This document shows positions 38,127-47,280 of a stretch of DNA of 64,000 bases, in pieces. Origin of the DNA: CADCTB01 sp964479465 (lineage in GTDB: Bacteria; Actinomycetota; Acidimicrobiia; Acidimicrobiales; AC-14); the NCBI GenBank assembly GCA_964479465.1, contig CAYZMG010000011.1, forward strand, positions 12,027 to 76,026. The letters are read 5' to 3'. The position numbers and the translations under genes are program-made. Below the pieces are notes generated by a model. It ran no database searches and had not been told where the DNA came from. It saw only the letters and a list, made by a program, of their open reading frames with translations. Each line of letters opens with the position of its first letter. Position 1 is the stretch's first letter.

Positions 38127-39304
38127 ACGACTCTCAGGAGGGCGGCTTCGCCCTGTCCGCCGCCGCCACAGAGCGCTGCGGCGCCCAGGCCGCCGCCCCG
38201 CCGGCGCAGCTCGGCCGCGAGGGTGATGACCAGGCGGGTGCCTGACATGCCGATGGGATGGCCGAGGGCGATGGCGCCGCCGTTGACGTTGACGATGTCG
38301 TCGGTGATCCCGAGGTCGGCCATGGAGGCAGCCGCCACCGCGGCGAAGGCCTCGTTGATCTCGAACAGGTCCACGTCGGTCACCTTGCGCCCGTAGCGAG
38401 CCAGGGCCTGCTTGATCGCCTGCGACGGCTGGGTGAGCAGGGAAGGATCGGGACCGGCCACCATGCCGAAGCCGGCCAGCTCGGCGATGGCCGTGAGGCC
38501 CAGTTCCTCGGCCTTGGCCGCGCTCATCAGCACGACGGCGGCAGCGCCGTCGGAGATCTGGGAGGCGTTGCCGGCGGTGATCGTGCCGTCGGGCGAGAAC
38601 GCCGGCCGCAGCCGGGCGAGGCCCTCCACCGTGGTGTCGGCGCGGATGCCCTCGTCGGTGTCGACGACGATCGGATCGCCCTTCCGGGCCGGGACCGTCA
38701 CGTCGGTGATCTCCTCGGACAGCCGGCCCTCTTTGCACGCGACCGCGGCTCGCTCGTGGCTGCGGGCCGCGATCTCGTCCTGGAGCTGGCGGCTGATCGA
38801 CGCCTGGCCGGTGTAGGTCTCGGTGCCGGCGCCCATGTGCACGCCGTCGAAGGCGCACCACAGGCCGTCGCTGATCATGGAGTCGACCACCTTGGCGTCG
38901 CCCAGGCGGTAGCCGGCGCGGGCGCCGGGAAGCAGGTGGGGGGCCTGGGTCATGGACTCCATGCCGCCGGCCACCACCACGTCGGCTTCACCCGAGGCGA
39001 TCAGCTGGTCGGCCAGGTGGATGGCGTGGATGCCGGAGAGGCAGACCTTGTTGACGGTCACGGCCGGCACCTGCATCGGGATGCCACCCTTCGCCGCGGC
39101 CTGGCGGGCGGGGTTCTGGCCCTGCCCGGCGGTGAGGACGTGGCCCATGACGACCTGGTCGACCTGGTCGGGCGAGATGCCGGCCCGCTCCAGGGCGGCG
39201 GCGATGGCGAACCCACCGAGGTCGGCGGCGGTGAAGGACCCGAGTGCCCCCGACAGCTTGCCGATCGGGGTACGGGCGGAGGAGACGAGCAGGGATCCGG
39301 GCAT
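38123..39304 (-). CDS. Acetyl-CoA C-acetyltransferase (thiolase)
   Basis: A 393-residue thiolase. The acylated Cys is in VNKVCLSGIHAI, the His in NGGAIALGHPIGMSG, and the second Cys in ALCGGGGQGEAAL. It can form acetoacetyl-CoA for PHA synthesis or cleave it for acetate use. It lies between two functionally linked 3-hydroxybutyryl-CoA dehydrogenase genes, near phaC and maoC, which supports a PHA/short-chain acyl-CoA role. Confidence 0.95.
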   Translation of the reverse strand: MPGSLLVSSARTPIGKLSGALGSFTAADLGGFAIAAALERAGISPDQVDQVVMGHVLTAGQGQNPARQAAAKGGIPMQVPAVTVNKVCLSGIHAIHLADQLIASGEADVVVAGGMESMTQAPHLLPGARAGYRLGDAKVVDSMISDGLWCAFDGVHMGAGTETYTGQASISRQLQDEIAARSHERAAVACKEGRLSEEITDVTVPARKGDPIVVDTDEGIRADTTVEGLARLRPAFSPDGTITAGNASQISDGAAAVVLMSAAKAEELGLTAIAELAGFGMVAGPDPSLLTQPSQAIKQALARYGRKVTDVDLFEINEAFAAVAAASMADLGITDDIVNVNGGAIALGHPIGMSGTRLVITLAAELRRRGGGLGAAALCGGGGQGEAALLRVV

Positions 39305-39320
39305 CGTGAGTTCCTCTCTC

Positions 39321-40184
39321 TCAGCGGGCTGACGGGTAGGTGAAGAAGCCCTGGCCGGTCTTGCGGCCGAGCTGCTTGGCGGTGACCATGCGCTTCAGGA
39401 GCGGGGCGGGGGCGCTGCACGGATCGCCGCGATCGGCGCTGAGCGCTTCAAGGATGGCCAGGCTGGTGTCGAGGCCGACGAGGTCCAGTAGCTCCAGGGG
39501 GCCCATCGGGAAGCCGCACCCGCCGCGCATGGCCGAGTCGATGTCCTCCTTGGATGCGATCTCGGCCTCCACCATGCGGACCGCGCCGTTGAGGTAGGGG
39601 AAGAGCAGGGCATTGACGATGAAGCCGGCGTGGTCCTTGGCCGTGACCGACTCCTTGCCGCAGCTTTCGGCGAACCGGCGAATCACGTCCAACGTGTTGG
39701 GCGTGGTGGTCAGCGTGGGGATGATCTCGACCAGCGGCATCCGGGGCGCAGGGTTGAAGAAGTGGAGCCCGACGACCCGATCAGGGCGCCCGGTCGTCAT
39801 GGCGATGTCGATCACCGACAGGGTGGAGGTGTTCGTGGCCAGGATCGCGTCCTCGTCGCACACCCTGTCGAGCTCGGCGAAGAGCTCGCGCTTCACGTCG
39901 AGGTCCTCGACGACCGACTCGAGGACGATGCCGCACTGGCGGAGATCGGCGAGATCGGTCGTGGATCGCACCCGGGACAGCATGTCGTCACGGTCCTCCA
40001 CCGACAGCTTGCCCTTGTCGACCTGGTAGGCGAGCGACTTTGTGAGCTGACCGATCGCCTTGTCAGCGCTGGTCTGGCTCCGCCCTCGGAGCACGACCTT
40101 GAACCCGGCCTTGGCCGCGACCTCGGCGATGCCGGATCCCATCATCCCGGTCCCTGCAATTCCTACGGATCTCGTGTCGAGCAT
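39321..40184 (-). CDS. 3-hydroxybutyryl-CoA dehydrogenase, second copy
   Basis: A 287-residue paralogue of the gene at 33080: VGIAGTGMMGSGIAEVAAKAG, TNTSTLSVIDI, VGLHFFNPAPRMPLVEI, DHAGFIVNALLFPYL, LGRKTGQGFFTYP. It lies upstream of the thiolase and downstream of phaC on the same strand. Products of this family are usually the (S) isomer, so the (R) isomer for PHA would come from the MaoC-type hydratase encoded at 41846. Confidence 0.93.
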   Translation of the reverse strand: MLDTRSVGIAGTGMMGSGIAEVAAKAGFKVVLRGRSQTSADKAIGQLTKSLAYQVDKGKLSVEDRDDMLSRVRSTTDLADLRQCGIVLESVVEDLDVKRELFAELDRVCDEDAILATNTSTLSVIDIAMTTGRPDRVVGLHFFNPAPRMPLVEIIPTLTTTPNTLDVIRRFAESCGKESVTAKDHAGFIVNALLFPYLNGAVRMVEAEIASKEDIDSAMRGGCGFPMGPLELLDLVGLDTSLAILEALSADRGDPCSAPAPLLKRMVTAKQLGRKTGQGFFTYPSAR

Positions 40185-40214
40185 GGTGTTCTTCCTCCTC
40201 GTCCCTGTTGGTGG

Positions 40215-41849
40215 TCAGCTGCGTACGTAGGTGCCGGGCGCATCGGCCAGCACCGGGTGGTTGGTTCCGCCGATTCGGAATAGTTGGCGGCGCCGGCCGG
40301 CGCGCCGCTTGATCCAGGTGGCCCAGTCCTCCCACCAGGAGCCGGTGTGCTCCTCGGCGGCCGCCCGCCACTCCTGGGGGTCGGCGCCGACGTCGTCGTT
40401 GGTCCAGTACCTGCGCTTGGGGCCCGGTGGGTTGACGATGCCGGCGATGTGGCCGGCGGAGCTGAGCACGAACCGGACGGGCCCACCGAGCAGGCCGGGG
40501 GTCTCATACGAGGAGAGCCACGGGGTGATGTGGTCGCCCTCGGCGGCCAGCACGTAGGTGTCGGAGGTGACGGCGGAGGGCCGGACGTGGCGACCGGCGA
40601 GGGTCATGGTCCCGTTGGCCAGCCGGTTCTCGAGGTAGCAGGCGCGGAGGAACGTCGAGTGGGTGGCCTCCGGTACCCCCGTGGCGTCCGCGTTCCAGGC
40701 CAGGATGTCGAACGCCGGCGGCTTCTCGCCCTTGAGCCAGCTGGCGCCGACGTAGTTCCAGATGAGGTCGTTGGCGCGGAGGGCGTCGAAGGTGGTGGCC
40801 AGCTCCCGGCCGTCCAGGTACCCCGGGCCGGCCATCTGGGCCTCGACCCGGGCCACCGACTCGGCGTCGGTGAAGTTGGACAGGGGGCCGGGCCGGCTGA
40901 AGTCGACCAGGGTATTGAGCAGCGTGAGGGTGTTGATCCGGTCCTCGCCCAACTCGGCCAGGAAGGCGGCGAGCATCACCGAGAGGGTGCCGCCCACGCA
41001 CAGGCCGGCGACGTTCACCTTGGGGGCCCCGGTGATCTCGCACACTGCGTCAAGGGCGGTCCGCAGGCCGAGCAGCAGGTAGTCCTCGAGGTCGACGTCG
41101 CGCATCGAGGCGTCGGGGTTGCGGTAGCTGATGGCGAAGGTGGCGTGGCCGTGGTCGACGGCCCACTGCACGAAGCTGCGCCCCGGGGCGAGATCCATGA
41201 TGTAGTAGCGGTTGATCCACGGCGGGCTCAGCAGGAGGGGCACCTCGAAGGTCGTCTTCGTGGTGGGCGCGTACTGGATGAGCTCGAAGAGCTCGTTCCG
41301 GAACACGACCTTCCCCGGCGTGCACGCCAGGTCGCGGCCCAGCTCGAACCCGGACGCGTCGACCTGCCGGGGCCGGCCGTCGTTCTCCGTCACGTCGTCG
41401 AGCAGGTTGGCCATGCCCTGGATCACGCTGGCGCCCTGGGTCTCGACCGCCTTCCGGAGGGCTGCGGGGTTGGTGCCGAGGAAGTTGGTGGGGGCCAGGG
41501 CGTCGATCACCTGGCCGGCGGCGAATTCGGCCTTGTCGTCGTCGCTGTCGCGGGCGAGACGCATCATCGTCCCGGCCCAGGCGAGGTAGCTCTGGCGCTG
41601 CCACAGGAACCACGGATGCCGGTCCCACAGCGGGTCACTGAAGCGGCGGTCGTCCTTCGCCGGCGCCGGCTCGGGGGCGCCCTCCCAGCCCAGGGCCCNN
41701 NNNNNNNNGCCGCCGGCCTGGGCCGCGGCCCGAACGAGCCCGCCCGTGAGATGGGCGGCGGCGCCGGCGGCCGCCACAGGATCCGAGGCCACGCCGGCCG
41801 TCATGCGGACCAGGGCGGGCCCGAGGCCCGCGGGGTCGTCGGTGCTCAT
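40215..41849 (-). CDS. phaC: Poly(3-hydroxyalkanoate) synthase, interrupted by an assembly gap
   Basis: About 544 residues, polymerising (R)-3-hydroxyacyl-CoA on the surface of storage granules. The lipase-like box is VAGLCVGGTLSV with the catalytic Cys; the Asp is in AAEGDHITPW and the His in SSAGHIAGIVNPP. The N-terminal region carries PTNFLGTNPAALRK and PLLLSPPWINRYYIMDLAPGRSF. Ten Ns fall near residue 48; the frame is consistent on both sides, but the true length there is unknown. It is coupled to maoC by ATGA. A second synthase lies at 43452. Confidence 0.93.
   Translation of the reverse strand: MSTDDPAGLGPALVRMTAGVASDPVAAAGAAAHLTGGLVRAAAQAGGXXXXALGWEGAPEPAPAKDDRRFSDPLWDRHPWFLWQRQSYLAWAGTMMRLARDSDDDKAEFAAGQVIDALAPTNFLGTNPAALRKAVETQGASVIQGMANLLDDVTENDGRPRQVDASGFELGRDLACTPGKVVFRNELFELIQYAPTTKTTFEVPLLLSPPWINRYYIMDLAPGRSFVQWAVDHGHATFAISYRNPDASMRDVDLEDYLLLGLRTALDAVCEITGAPKVNVAGLCVGGTLSVMLAAFLAELGEDRINTLTLLNTLVDFSRPGPLSNFTDAESVARVEAQMAGPGYLDGRELATTFDALRANDLIWNYVGASWLKGEKPPAFDILAWNADATGVPEATHSTFLRACYLENRLANGTMTLAGRHVRPSAVTSDTYVLAAEGDHITPWLSSYETPGLLGGPVRFVLSSAGHIAGIVNPPGPKRRYWTNDDVGADPQEWRAAAEEHTGSWWEDWATWIKRRAGRRRQLFRIGGTNHPVLADAPGTYVRS
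41699..41708. other. Assembly gap (10 Ns)
   Basis: Ten consecutive N bases in the phaC gene. This is a scaffolding or low-confidence gap, not biology. The translated frame matches the paralogue on both sides, so the missing stretch is probably short. Confidence 0.99.
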
Positions 41850-42340
41850 CGGCCGGATCTGGGCAGGGTGCGGTAGTAGCGGTAGACGATGTCGGCGACG
41901 CAGCCGGGCTTCTGCTGGCCTTCAACCTCGTAGGTGAGTCGGAACGTGGCTTGCACGCCGCCGGCGATGTCCTCGGCCGCGGGGAGATCGATCGTCGCCC
42001 GCAGCCGCGATCCGGCCGGCACGGGCGCCGGGTAGCGCACCCGGTTGGAGCCGTAGTTCAGGACGACATCGGCGCCGGTGATGGTCACGACCTCGTCGAG
42101 GAAGACGGTCGAGAGGGCGAGGGTGAAGTACCCGTGGCCGATCGTGGTCCCGAAGGGGCCGGCCTTGGCCCGCTCGGGATCCACGTGGATCCACTGGTCG
42201 TCGCCAGTCAAGCGGGCGAAGGCGTCGATGTCGTCCTGGGTGACGGTGCGCCACGACGTCTGGCCCAACGCCTGGCCGGCGCGGGACACCAGTTCGCTTA
42301 CGTCCAGCACTGTCTGCGTCGCGGATGTCTCACCGGACAT
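41846..42340 (-). CDS. MaoC-family (R)-specific enoyl-CoA hydratase-like protein
   Basis: A 164-residue hotdog-fold protein with the hydratase-2 motif FARLTGDDQWIHVDPERA (Asp and His) and GPFGTTIGHGYFTLAL. PhaJ-type members turn enoyl-CoA from beta-oxidation into (R)-3-hydroxyacyl-CoA, the PHA synthase substrate. The gene directly precedes phaC with an ATGA overlap, supporting that role. GGGGGAAGC precedes the ATG. It heads the minus-strand run that ends at 33080. Confidence 0.88.
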   Translation of the reverse strand: MSGETSATQTVLDVSELVSRAGQALGQTSWRTVTQDDIDAFARLTGDDQWIHVDPERAKAGPFGTTIGHGYFTLALSTVFLDEVVTITGADVVLNYGSNRVRYPAPVPAGSRLRATIDLPAAEDIAGGVQATFRLTYEVEGQQKPGCVADIVYRYYRTLPRSGR

Positions 42341-42473
42341 GGTTGCTTCCCCCCTCGGGAGTGTGTGCCTTGGTCGGGGTCGCGAGCCGCTCTTTGCAGC
42401 CCTTGCAGGACAGACCTTGCCCTTCGCCTGTTACGGCCGGGTTGCCTCTGTGGAAAGGCAGGGTGGAGAGCCG

Positions 42474-42614
42474 ATGACCGTTCCGCCCCGCTCGTCGTCG
42501 TCCTTCAAGCAGAAGTTCTTCGAGCGCGCCGACATGTCGATCCACAGAGGCCTCGACGCTGTAGTCATGCCCCGCCGGCGGGAAGGGCAAACATCGCTCC
42601 TGTCTGGGGTTTGA
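42474..42614 (+). CDS. Possible small protein upstream of the phasin
   Basis: A 46-residue frame (MTVPPRSSSSFKQKFFERAD..., ending SLLSGV) whose ATG is preceded by GGTGGAGAG at good spacing. It is basic, with no recognised domain. It lies in the divergent gap between maoC and the phasin and ends where the phasin promoter begins. It could equally be chance. Confidence 0.35.
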   Translation: MTVPPRSSSSFKQKFFERADMSIHRGLDAVVMPRRREGQTSLLSGV

Positions 42615-42637
42615 ATCGAGCAGATGCGTGGTATAGT
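42611..42637 (+). promoter_or_regulatory. Candidate promoter of the phasin gene
   Basis: TTGAAT (42611-42616) and TATAGT (42632-42637) stand out as AT-rich in this GC-rich DNA. The spacer is 15 bases, slightly short for a sigma-70-type promoter. The phasin ATG follows 30 bases later. Confidence 0.45.
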
Positions 42638-42667
42638 TAACGCAAGCGATCGAAAGGGCGTGCCAAA

Positions 42668-42991
42668 ATGGCTACTGCGCTGGACACCACCAGGGAGATT
42701 CAGGACAAGGTCTTCGCCGGCATCGAGACCGGCCAGAAGGCGGTTGTCGACGTCGTCAAGAGTTGGGCCGAGACCGTCGAGCTGACGTTCTCGAAGCTGC
42801 CCGAGCTGGCCTTCGCCGATCCGGCCAAGCCCAGCGAGCTGCTCGAGAGCACCTTCGGCTTCAGCGAGCGGCTGTTCAACAGCAACCGCGACTTCGCGTC
42901 CAGGGTGTTCGAGGCGTGGCTGCCCGCCACCCGGGCGGCGGCCGCCGGCACCCAGTCGGCGGCGAGCAAGGCCTCGGCCGCGAAGCACTGA
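42668..42991 (+). CDS. Phasin-like PHA granule protein
   Basis: A 107-residue amphipathic helical protein (TTREIQDKVFAGIETGQKAVVDVVKSWAETVELTF, then FGFSERLFNSNRDFASRVFEAWLP) with an Ala/Ser/Lys-rich tail. The pattern fits phasins, which coat polyhydroxyalkanoate granules. It lies between two phaC genes and has its own promoter-like sequence and a strong terminator hairpin, suggesting high separate expression. Family assignment rests on composition and context. Confidence 0.72.
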   Translation: MATALDTTREIQDKVFAGIETGQKAVVDVVKSWAETVELTFSKLPELAFADPAKPSELLESTFGFSERLFNSNRDFASRVFEAWLPATRAAAAGTQSAASKASAAKH

Positions 42992-43005
42992 TCCGGTAGG
43001 ACTTT

Positions 43006-43041
43006 CCGCACGGGAAGGCATGCACATGCCTTCCCGTGCGG
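43006..43041 (+). terminator. Strong hairpin after the phasin gene
   Basis: A perfect 17-bp inverted repeat, CCGCACGGGAAGGCATG facing CATGCCTTCCCGTGCGG with only two bases between, starts 14 bases after the phasin stop. There is no T tract. It also immediately precedes the XRE gene start at 43055. Confidence 0.75.
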
Positions 43042-43054
43042 TAAGAGTGGACGG

Positions 43055-43474
43055 GTGACCGACCCGTCAGCGCCCGGCGATGCGCCGGGAGGCGCAGGAT
43101 CCGACGTTCCGTGGGAGCCTCATCTCGCGGCCTTCGGGCAGTACCTGCGCTCCCAGCGCCGCCTGGCCAACCTCTCGCTGCGCGAGATGGCCGAGCGCAC
43201 GAAGGTGTCCAACGCCTACCTCAGTCAGATCGAGCGCGGCATGCACGCGCCGTCGATGCGCGTCATGCGGTCGATCGCCCGGGCCCTGGACCTTTCGGCC
43301 GAGGCGATGCTGGCCCAGGCCGGCCTGCTCGACGATGTCGTCGGATCCGACGGCGGGCCAGCCCAACCCTCGGGGACCGAGGCCGCCATCCGCGCCGACC
43401 CGAGGCTGACCGAGGACCAGAAGGAGGCCCTGCTCTCTGTCTACCGCAGCTATGTCGCCGTCAACCGAGGCTGA
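43055..43474 (+). CDS. XRE-family regulator preceding phaC2
   Basis: A 139-residue protein with a helix-turn-helix at about residues 27-80 (FGQYLRSQRRLANLSLREMAERTKVSNAYLSQIERGMHAPS). A Gly/Ala-rich linker and a short helix (EDQKEALLSVYRSYVAVN) follow. Its 3' end overlaps the start of phaC2 by 23 bases, so it likely senses or controls the PHA genes. Start is a GTG. Confidence 0.85.
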   Translation: MTDPSAPGDAPGGAGSDVPWEPHLAAFGQYLRSQRRLANLSLREMAERTKVSNAYLSQIERGMHAPSMRVMRSIARALDLSAEAMLAQAGLLDDVVGSDGGPAQPSGTEAAIRADPRLTEDQKEALLSVYRSYVAVNRG

Positions 43475-45191
43475 AGAGCCGCGGGAGCCGACCCCCGAGG
43501 AGGTCGGTCTCCTCGCCGAGGAGGCGCTGGGGCCGGAGGTCGCCCTCCTTGCCGACCTCGACACCGCCGGCTTCGCCGGCGCTCTGGGTGAGGTGGCCGC
43601 CGCCCTCGCCCAGCGACCCGCCGCCGTGCGCGAGTGCACCACCCGGTACGGGGTCGCCCTGCTGGCCGGTGGCTGGTCCACGCTCGCCCGGTCCTTCGGG
43701 CTGCATCCGGCCGCCCCGCTGGAGCCCGAGCACGGCGACCGCCGATTCCAGGACGCGAGCTGGCACCGCAACCCGTTCTTCTTCGGCCTGCACCAGGGCT
43801 ACCTGGCCTGGTGCCGCTACCTCCACGACCTGGTCGACGCCGCCGGGCTCGACGAGGACGCCACGAGCAAGGCCCATGCTGCCACCGAGCTCTTGGTCGA
43901 CGCCCTCTCGCCCACCAACTTCCTGTGGTCGAATCCGGCCGCACTGCGGCGGGCGATGGAGACCAGGGGCCAGTCCGTGCTCGCCGGCCTGCGCAATTTC
44001 TTCCATGACGTGGCTCACAACGGCGGCAAGCCGTCCCAGGTCGACGCGTCGGGGTTCCGGCTCGGGGAGAACCTGGCCGCCACGCCCGGCCAGGTCGTGT
44101 TCCGCAACGACCTCATGGAGCTGATCCAGTACGCCCCGCAGACGGAGACGACCTACGAGGTCCCCCTCCTGCTCAGCCCGCCGTGGATCAACAAGTACTA
44201 CATCATGGACCTGGCTCCCGGTCGCAGCTTCGTGGAGTGGGCCGTCGCCAAGGGCCACACCGTTTTCGTCATCAGCTACCGGAACCCCGACGAGTCGATG
44301 CGCAACGTCGCCCTCGACGACTACCTCCTCCGCGGGCCCTACGAGGCGCTCGACGTGATCGCCGAGATCACCGGCACCAAGGAGCTCAACATCGTCGGCC
44401 TCTGCCTCGGCGGGACGCTGACCGTCATGCTGATCGCCCACCTGGCGGCCCAGGGCGGGCACCCGGTCCGCTCCGCCACCCTGCTGAACACCCTGGTCGA
44501 CTTCAGCGAGCCCGGCCCCATGGGGCATTTCCTCGACGCAGAGTCCGTAAAGCGCCTGGACCGGAAGATGCAGAGGCGTGGCTATCTCGACTCCTCGGAG
44601 ATGGCCGGCATGTTCGACCTGCTGCGGGCCCGCGACCTGATCTGGAACTATGTGTCCACCGGGTGGCTCATGGGTGAGAAGCCGCCGGCGTTCGACATCC
44701 TGGCCTGGAACGCCGACGGGACCCGCATGCCGGCCGACATGCACTCGTTCTACCTGCGGTGCTGCTACGTCGAGAACCAACTGGCCCAGGACAAGATGAC
44801 CCTCGCCGGCACCGAGCTGCACCTGAAGAAGGTGAAGGCCGACGCCTACATCCTCGCCGCCCGCCAGGACCACATCGCCCCCTGGGCCTCCTCCTACGCC
44901 ACCACCCGGCTCCTCGGGGGTGACGTCCGCTTCGTGCTCAGCTCCTCGGGGCACGTCGCCGGTATCGTCAACCCGCCTCGGTCGAAGCGGGTGTACTGGA
45001 CCAACGACGAGCTACCGCCCGACGCCGAGGCGTGGCGGGCGGGGGCCGAGGAGCACCAGGGCTCATGGTGGGGTGACTGGGCCGAGTGGATCGGGGCCCG
45101 CGCTGGGGGCCGGCGTCCGCCCCCGCCCATGGGCAGCGACACGCACCCGCCCCGTGAGCCCGCTCCCGGCAGCTACATCCACGAGAAGTAG
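43452..45191 (+). CDS. phaC: Poly(3-hydroxyalkanoate) synthase, second copy
   Basis: A 579-residue paralogue of the gene at 40215. The catalytic Cys318 is in VGLCLGGTLTV, the Asp in ARQDHIAPW, and the His in SSSGHVAGIVNPP. Both synthases keep PTNFLWSNPAALRR and LLSPPWINKYYIMDLAPGRSF-type segments, so both look active. The ATG lies 23 bases inside the XRE gene. The selenoprotein-like peroxiredoxin follows after 10 bases. Confidence 0.94.
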   Translation: MSPSTEAEEPREPTPEEVGLLAEEALGPEVALLADLDTAGFAGALGEVAAALAQRPAAVRECTTRYGVALLAGGWSTLARSFGLHPAAPLEPEHGDRRFQDASWHRNPFFFGLHQGYLAWCRYLHDLVDAAGLDEDATSKAHAATELLVDALSPTNFLWSNPAALRRAMETRGQSVLAGLRNFFHDVAHNGGKPSQVDASGFRLGENLAATPGQVVFRNDLMELIQYAPQTETTYEVPLLLSPPWINKYYIMDLAPGRSFVEWAVAKGHTVFVISYRNPDESMRNVALDDYLLRGPYEALDVIAEITGTKELNIVGLCLGGTLTVMLIAHLAAQGGHPVRSATLLNTLVDFSEPGPMGHFLDAESVKRLDRKMQRRGYLDSSEMAGMFDLLRARDLIWNYVSTGWLMGEKPPAFDILAWNADGTRMPADMHSFYLRCCYVENQLAQDKMTLAGTELHLKKVKADAYILAARQDHIAPWASSYATTRLLGGDVRFVLSSSGHVAGIVNPPRSKRVYWTNDELPPDAEAWRAGAEEHQGSWWGDWAEWIGARAGGRRPPPPMGSDTHPPREPAPGSYIHEK

Positions 45192-45201
45192 CCTCCGAAC
45201 C

Positions 45202-45654
<453 letters not shown>

Positions 45655-45673
45655 CGAGAAGGGAAAGCACGCG

Positions 45674-45711
45674 AAAAAGGCCGGGCCCGGTGGGATGGGC
45701 CCGGCCTTTTT
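45674..45711. terminator. Bidirectional intrinsic terminator
   Basis: AAAAAGGCCGGGCCC and GGGCCCGGCCTTTTT form a perfect 15-bp dyad with an 8-base loop. T tracts are present on both strands, so it can end the bcp transcript from the left and the minus-strand gene (45724-45966) from the right. Confidence 0.92.
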
Positions 45712-45723
45712 CGGTGTGACTTC

Positions 45724-45966
45724 TTAGAAGCGCCGGCGACCGACGGGGTCGGCCAAGTCGTCCTCGACGTAGGTGTCGGTGACGACCGAGCGCCGGCCGA
45801 CGCTGTCACGGCCGAAGATCAGCATGGTGGTGACCAGGCCGATCGCGCCGACGATCATCAGGATCACACCGACGGTGGCCAGGTCGAGCCCGGAGACGGT
45901 CAGGTCGACGGCGAAGGCCAGGATGGCGCCGACTGCGAGAAGGAAAACACTAATTCCGATACCCAT
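45724..45966 (-). CDS. Small membrane protein, DUF6458-like
   Basis: An 80-residue protein with two hydrophobic segments (GISVFLLAVGAILAFAV, VGVILMIVGAIGLVTTMLIF) and a charged C-terminal tail. The GGAGGT 7 bases before the ATG is a strong ribosome-binding site. The pattern matches the small DUF6458 family of actinobacteria, whose function is unknown. It ends at a bidirectional terminator. Confidence 0.8.
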   Translation of the reverse strand: MGIGISVFLLAVGAILAFAVDLTVSGLDLATVGVILMIVGAIGLVTTMLIFGRDSVGRRSVVTDTYVEDDLADPVGRRRF

Positions 45967-46095
45967 TGTGGTGGACCTCCAGGTCGATCATGCGTTACTG
46001 GAGACGTACCCATTGTGGTGCGGAACTAACGCTGTCTCACAGACGGTGGCCGTAGGAGTGCGGAGGGCGAGGATCGCCTCACCGCCGCTGCGGGT

Positions 46096-46869
46096 TTAGT
46101 CGTTGCCGCGCAGGATGGCGAGGAGGCGCAGGATCTCGATGTAGAGCCAGACCAGCGTCACCATGATCCCGAAAGCGGCGAACCACCCGTACTTGGCGGG
46201 CAGGCCGGCACGGGCACCCTTCTCGACCAGGTCGAAGTCCAGGATCAGGTTCATCGAGGCCAGGCCGATGGCGAAGAGGCCGACCACGATGCCCAGGGTG
46301 CCCTCGCGCAGGCCCAGGCCGCTGCCGCCGGTGACGAGGCTGGCGACCAGGTTGACCATGATGAGGACGAAGAAGCCGATGGTGGCGCCCACGACCATCT
46401 TGGTGAACTGCGGAGTGACCTTGATCCTGCCGCTCTTGTAGAGGGCGAGCACGCCGCCGGTGACGGCCGCGGTACCGACGACCGCCTGGATGACGATGCC
46501 GGGGTAGCGGGAGTCGAAGAACTGGCTGATGCCGCCCAGGAAGACGCCTTCGATGGCGGCGTAGGCCATGATCAGCCCGGGCCGCATGATCTGCTTGAAG
46601 ATGATGACCAGGGCCAGGATCATGCCGACGATGGCGGCCGGGAAGGCCAGGACACCCAGGTCGAGGGCCCAGGTCACCGCCCCGGTGGCGAAGGCGATGG
46701 CCAGGAGGATGCCGGTGCGGTTGACGACATCGTCGACGGTCATCCGGCCGGTGTCGCGGGAGGTGGCGCTGCCGGCCGCGTAGGCCTCCTCGAGCGGGTC
46801 GGCGGTACGCAGATGCTGCTCGCTGAACGCCGAGCTGCGGGTGAGCGCGGGGTTGGAACTGGTGCGCAC
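46096..46869 (-). CDS. Bax inhibitor-1/YccA-like membrane protein
   Basis: A 257-residue protein with a soluble N-terminus (about 45 residues) and seven or so hydrophobic segments (for example ILLAIAFATGAVTWALDLGVLAFP, GLIMAYAAIEGVFLGGISQFF, GTLGIVVGLFAIGLASMNLILDFD). The FDLVEKG-type motif after the last helices fits this actinobacterial YccA-like family. The role is unclear. The GTG has AGGAGG upstream. Confidence 0.8.
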   Translation of the reverse strand: MRTSSNPALTRSSAFSEQHLRTADPLEEAYAAGSATSRDTGRMTVDDVVNRTGILLAIAFATGAVTWALDLGVLAFPAAIVGMILALVIIFKQIMRPGLIMAYAAIEGVFLGGISQFFDSRYPGIVIQAVVGTAAVTGGVLALYKSGRIKVTPQFTKMVVGATIGFFVLIMVNLVASLVTGGSGLGLREGTLGIVVGLFAIGLASMNLILDFDLVEKGARAGLPAKYGWFAAFGIMVTLVWLYIEILRLLAILRGND

Positions 46870-46950
46870 GGTCTGGGTCCTCCTCGTGGGCGGGCGCGGT
46901 GCCCGACCCCCACGTTCTACAACGTTGGTGACCCCAAAAACGTGCCCATC

Positions 46951-47232
46951 TCAGAAGATGGGGTCGTGCTCGCCGGGGACGTCGCCCGGTTCGGCCCGCC
47001 GGGGGGCGAATACGTCGAGGCCGGCGGTGGCCAGACGGTCCTCCAGCACTGCCCGAGCAACGGGGGGGAGCGGGCATCCGGGGCTGGGTTTCTGGTCGGG
47101 AACCGGGAGCTCCAGCATCTCGGCGGCCACCACCAGGCAGTGGTCGTACTGCGCCTCCTCCCGGGCCAGGGTCCGGTCCCTGCCCGGGAAGGGGGGCGAG
47201 TTCCGCAGTGCGGTGAGCCGGCGGCGGCGCAT
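46951..47232 (-). CDS. Hypothetical protein downstream of the ABC pair
   Basis: A 93-residue frame with a basic start (MRRRRLTALRN), a central helical part (REEAQYDHCLVVAAEMLELPVP), and a helical segment PPVARAVLEDRLATAGLDVF. It lies 48 bases after the ABC gene stop on the same strand. No family is recognised. Upstream in-frame codons before the ATG look helical too but contain no start codon before a stop. Confidence 0.6.
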   Translation of the reverse strand: MRRRRLTALRNSPPFPGRDRTLAREEAQYDHCLVVAAEMLELPVPDQKPSPGCPLPPVARAVLEDRLATAGLDVFAPRRAEPGDVPGEHDPIF

Positions 47233-47280
47233 CTTCAGTTCATCGGCGAGGCGTTTGAAGCGAACAGGAATGCAAGAATT

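Noticed and set aside
42330..42590. Minus-strand protein between maoC and the phasin
   Set aside because: Overlaps the maoC start, has no ribosome-binding site and no protein-like pattern.
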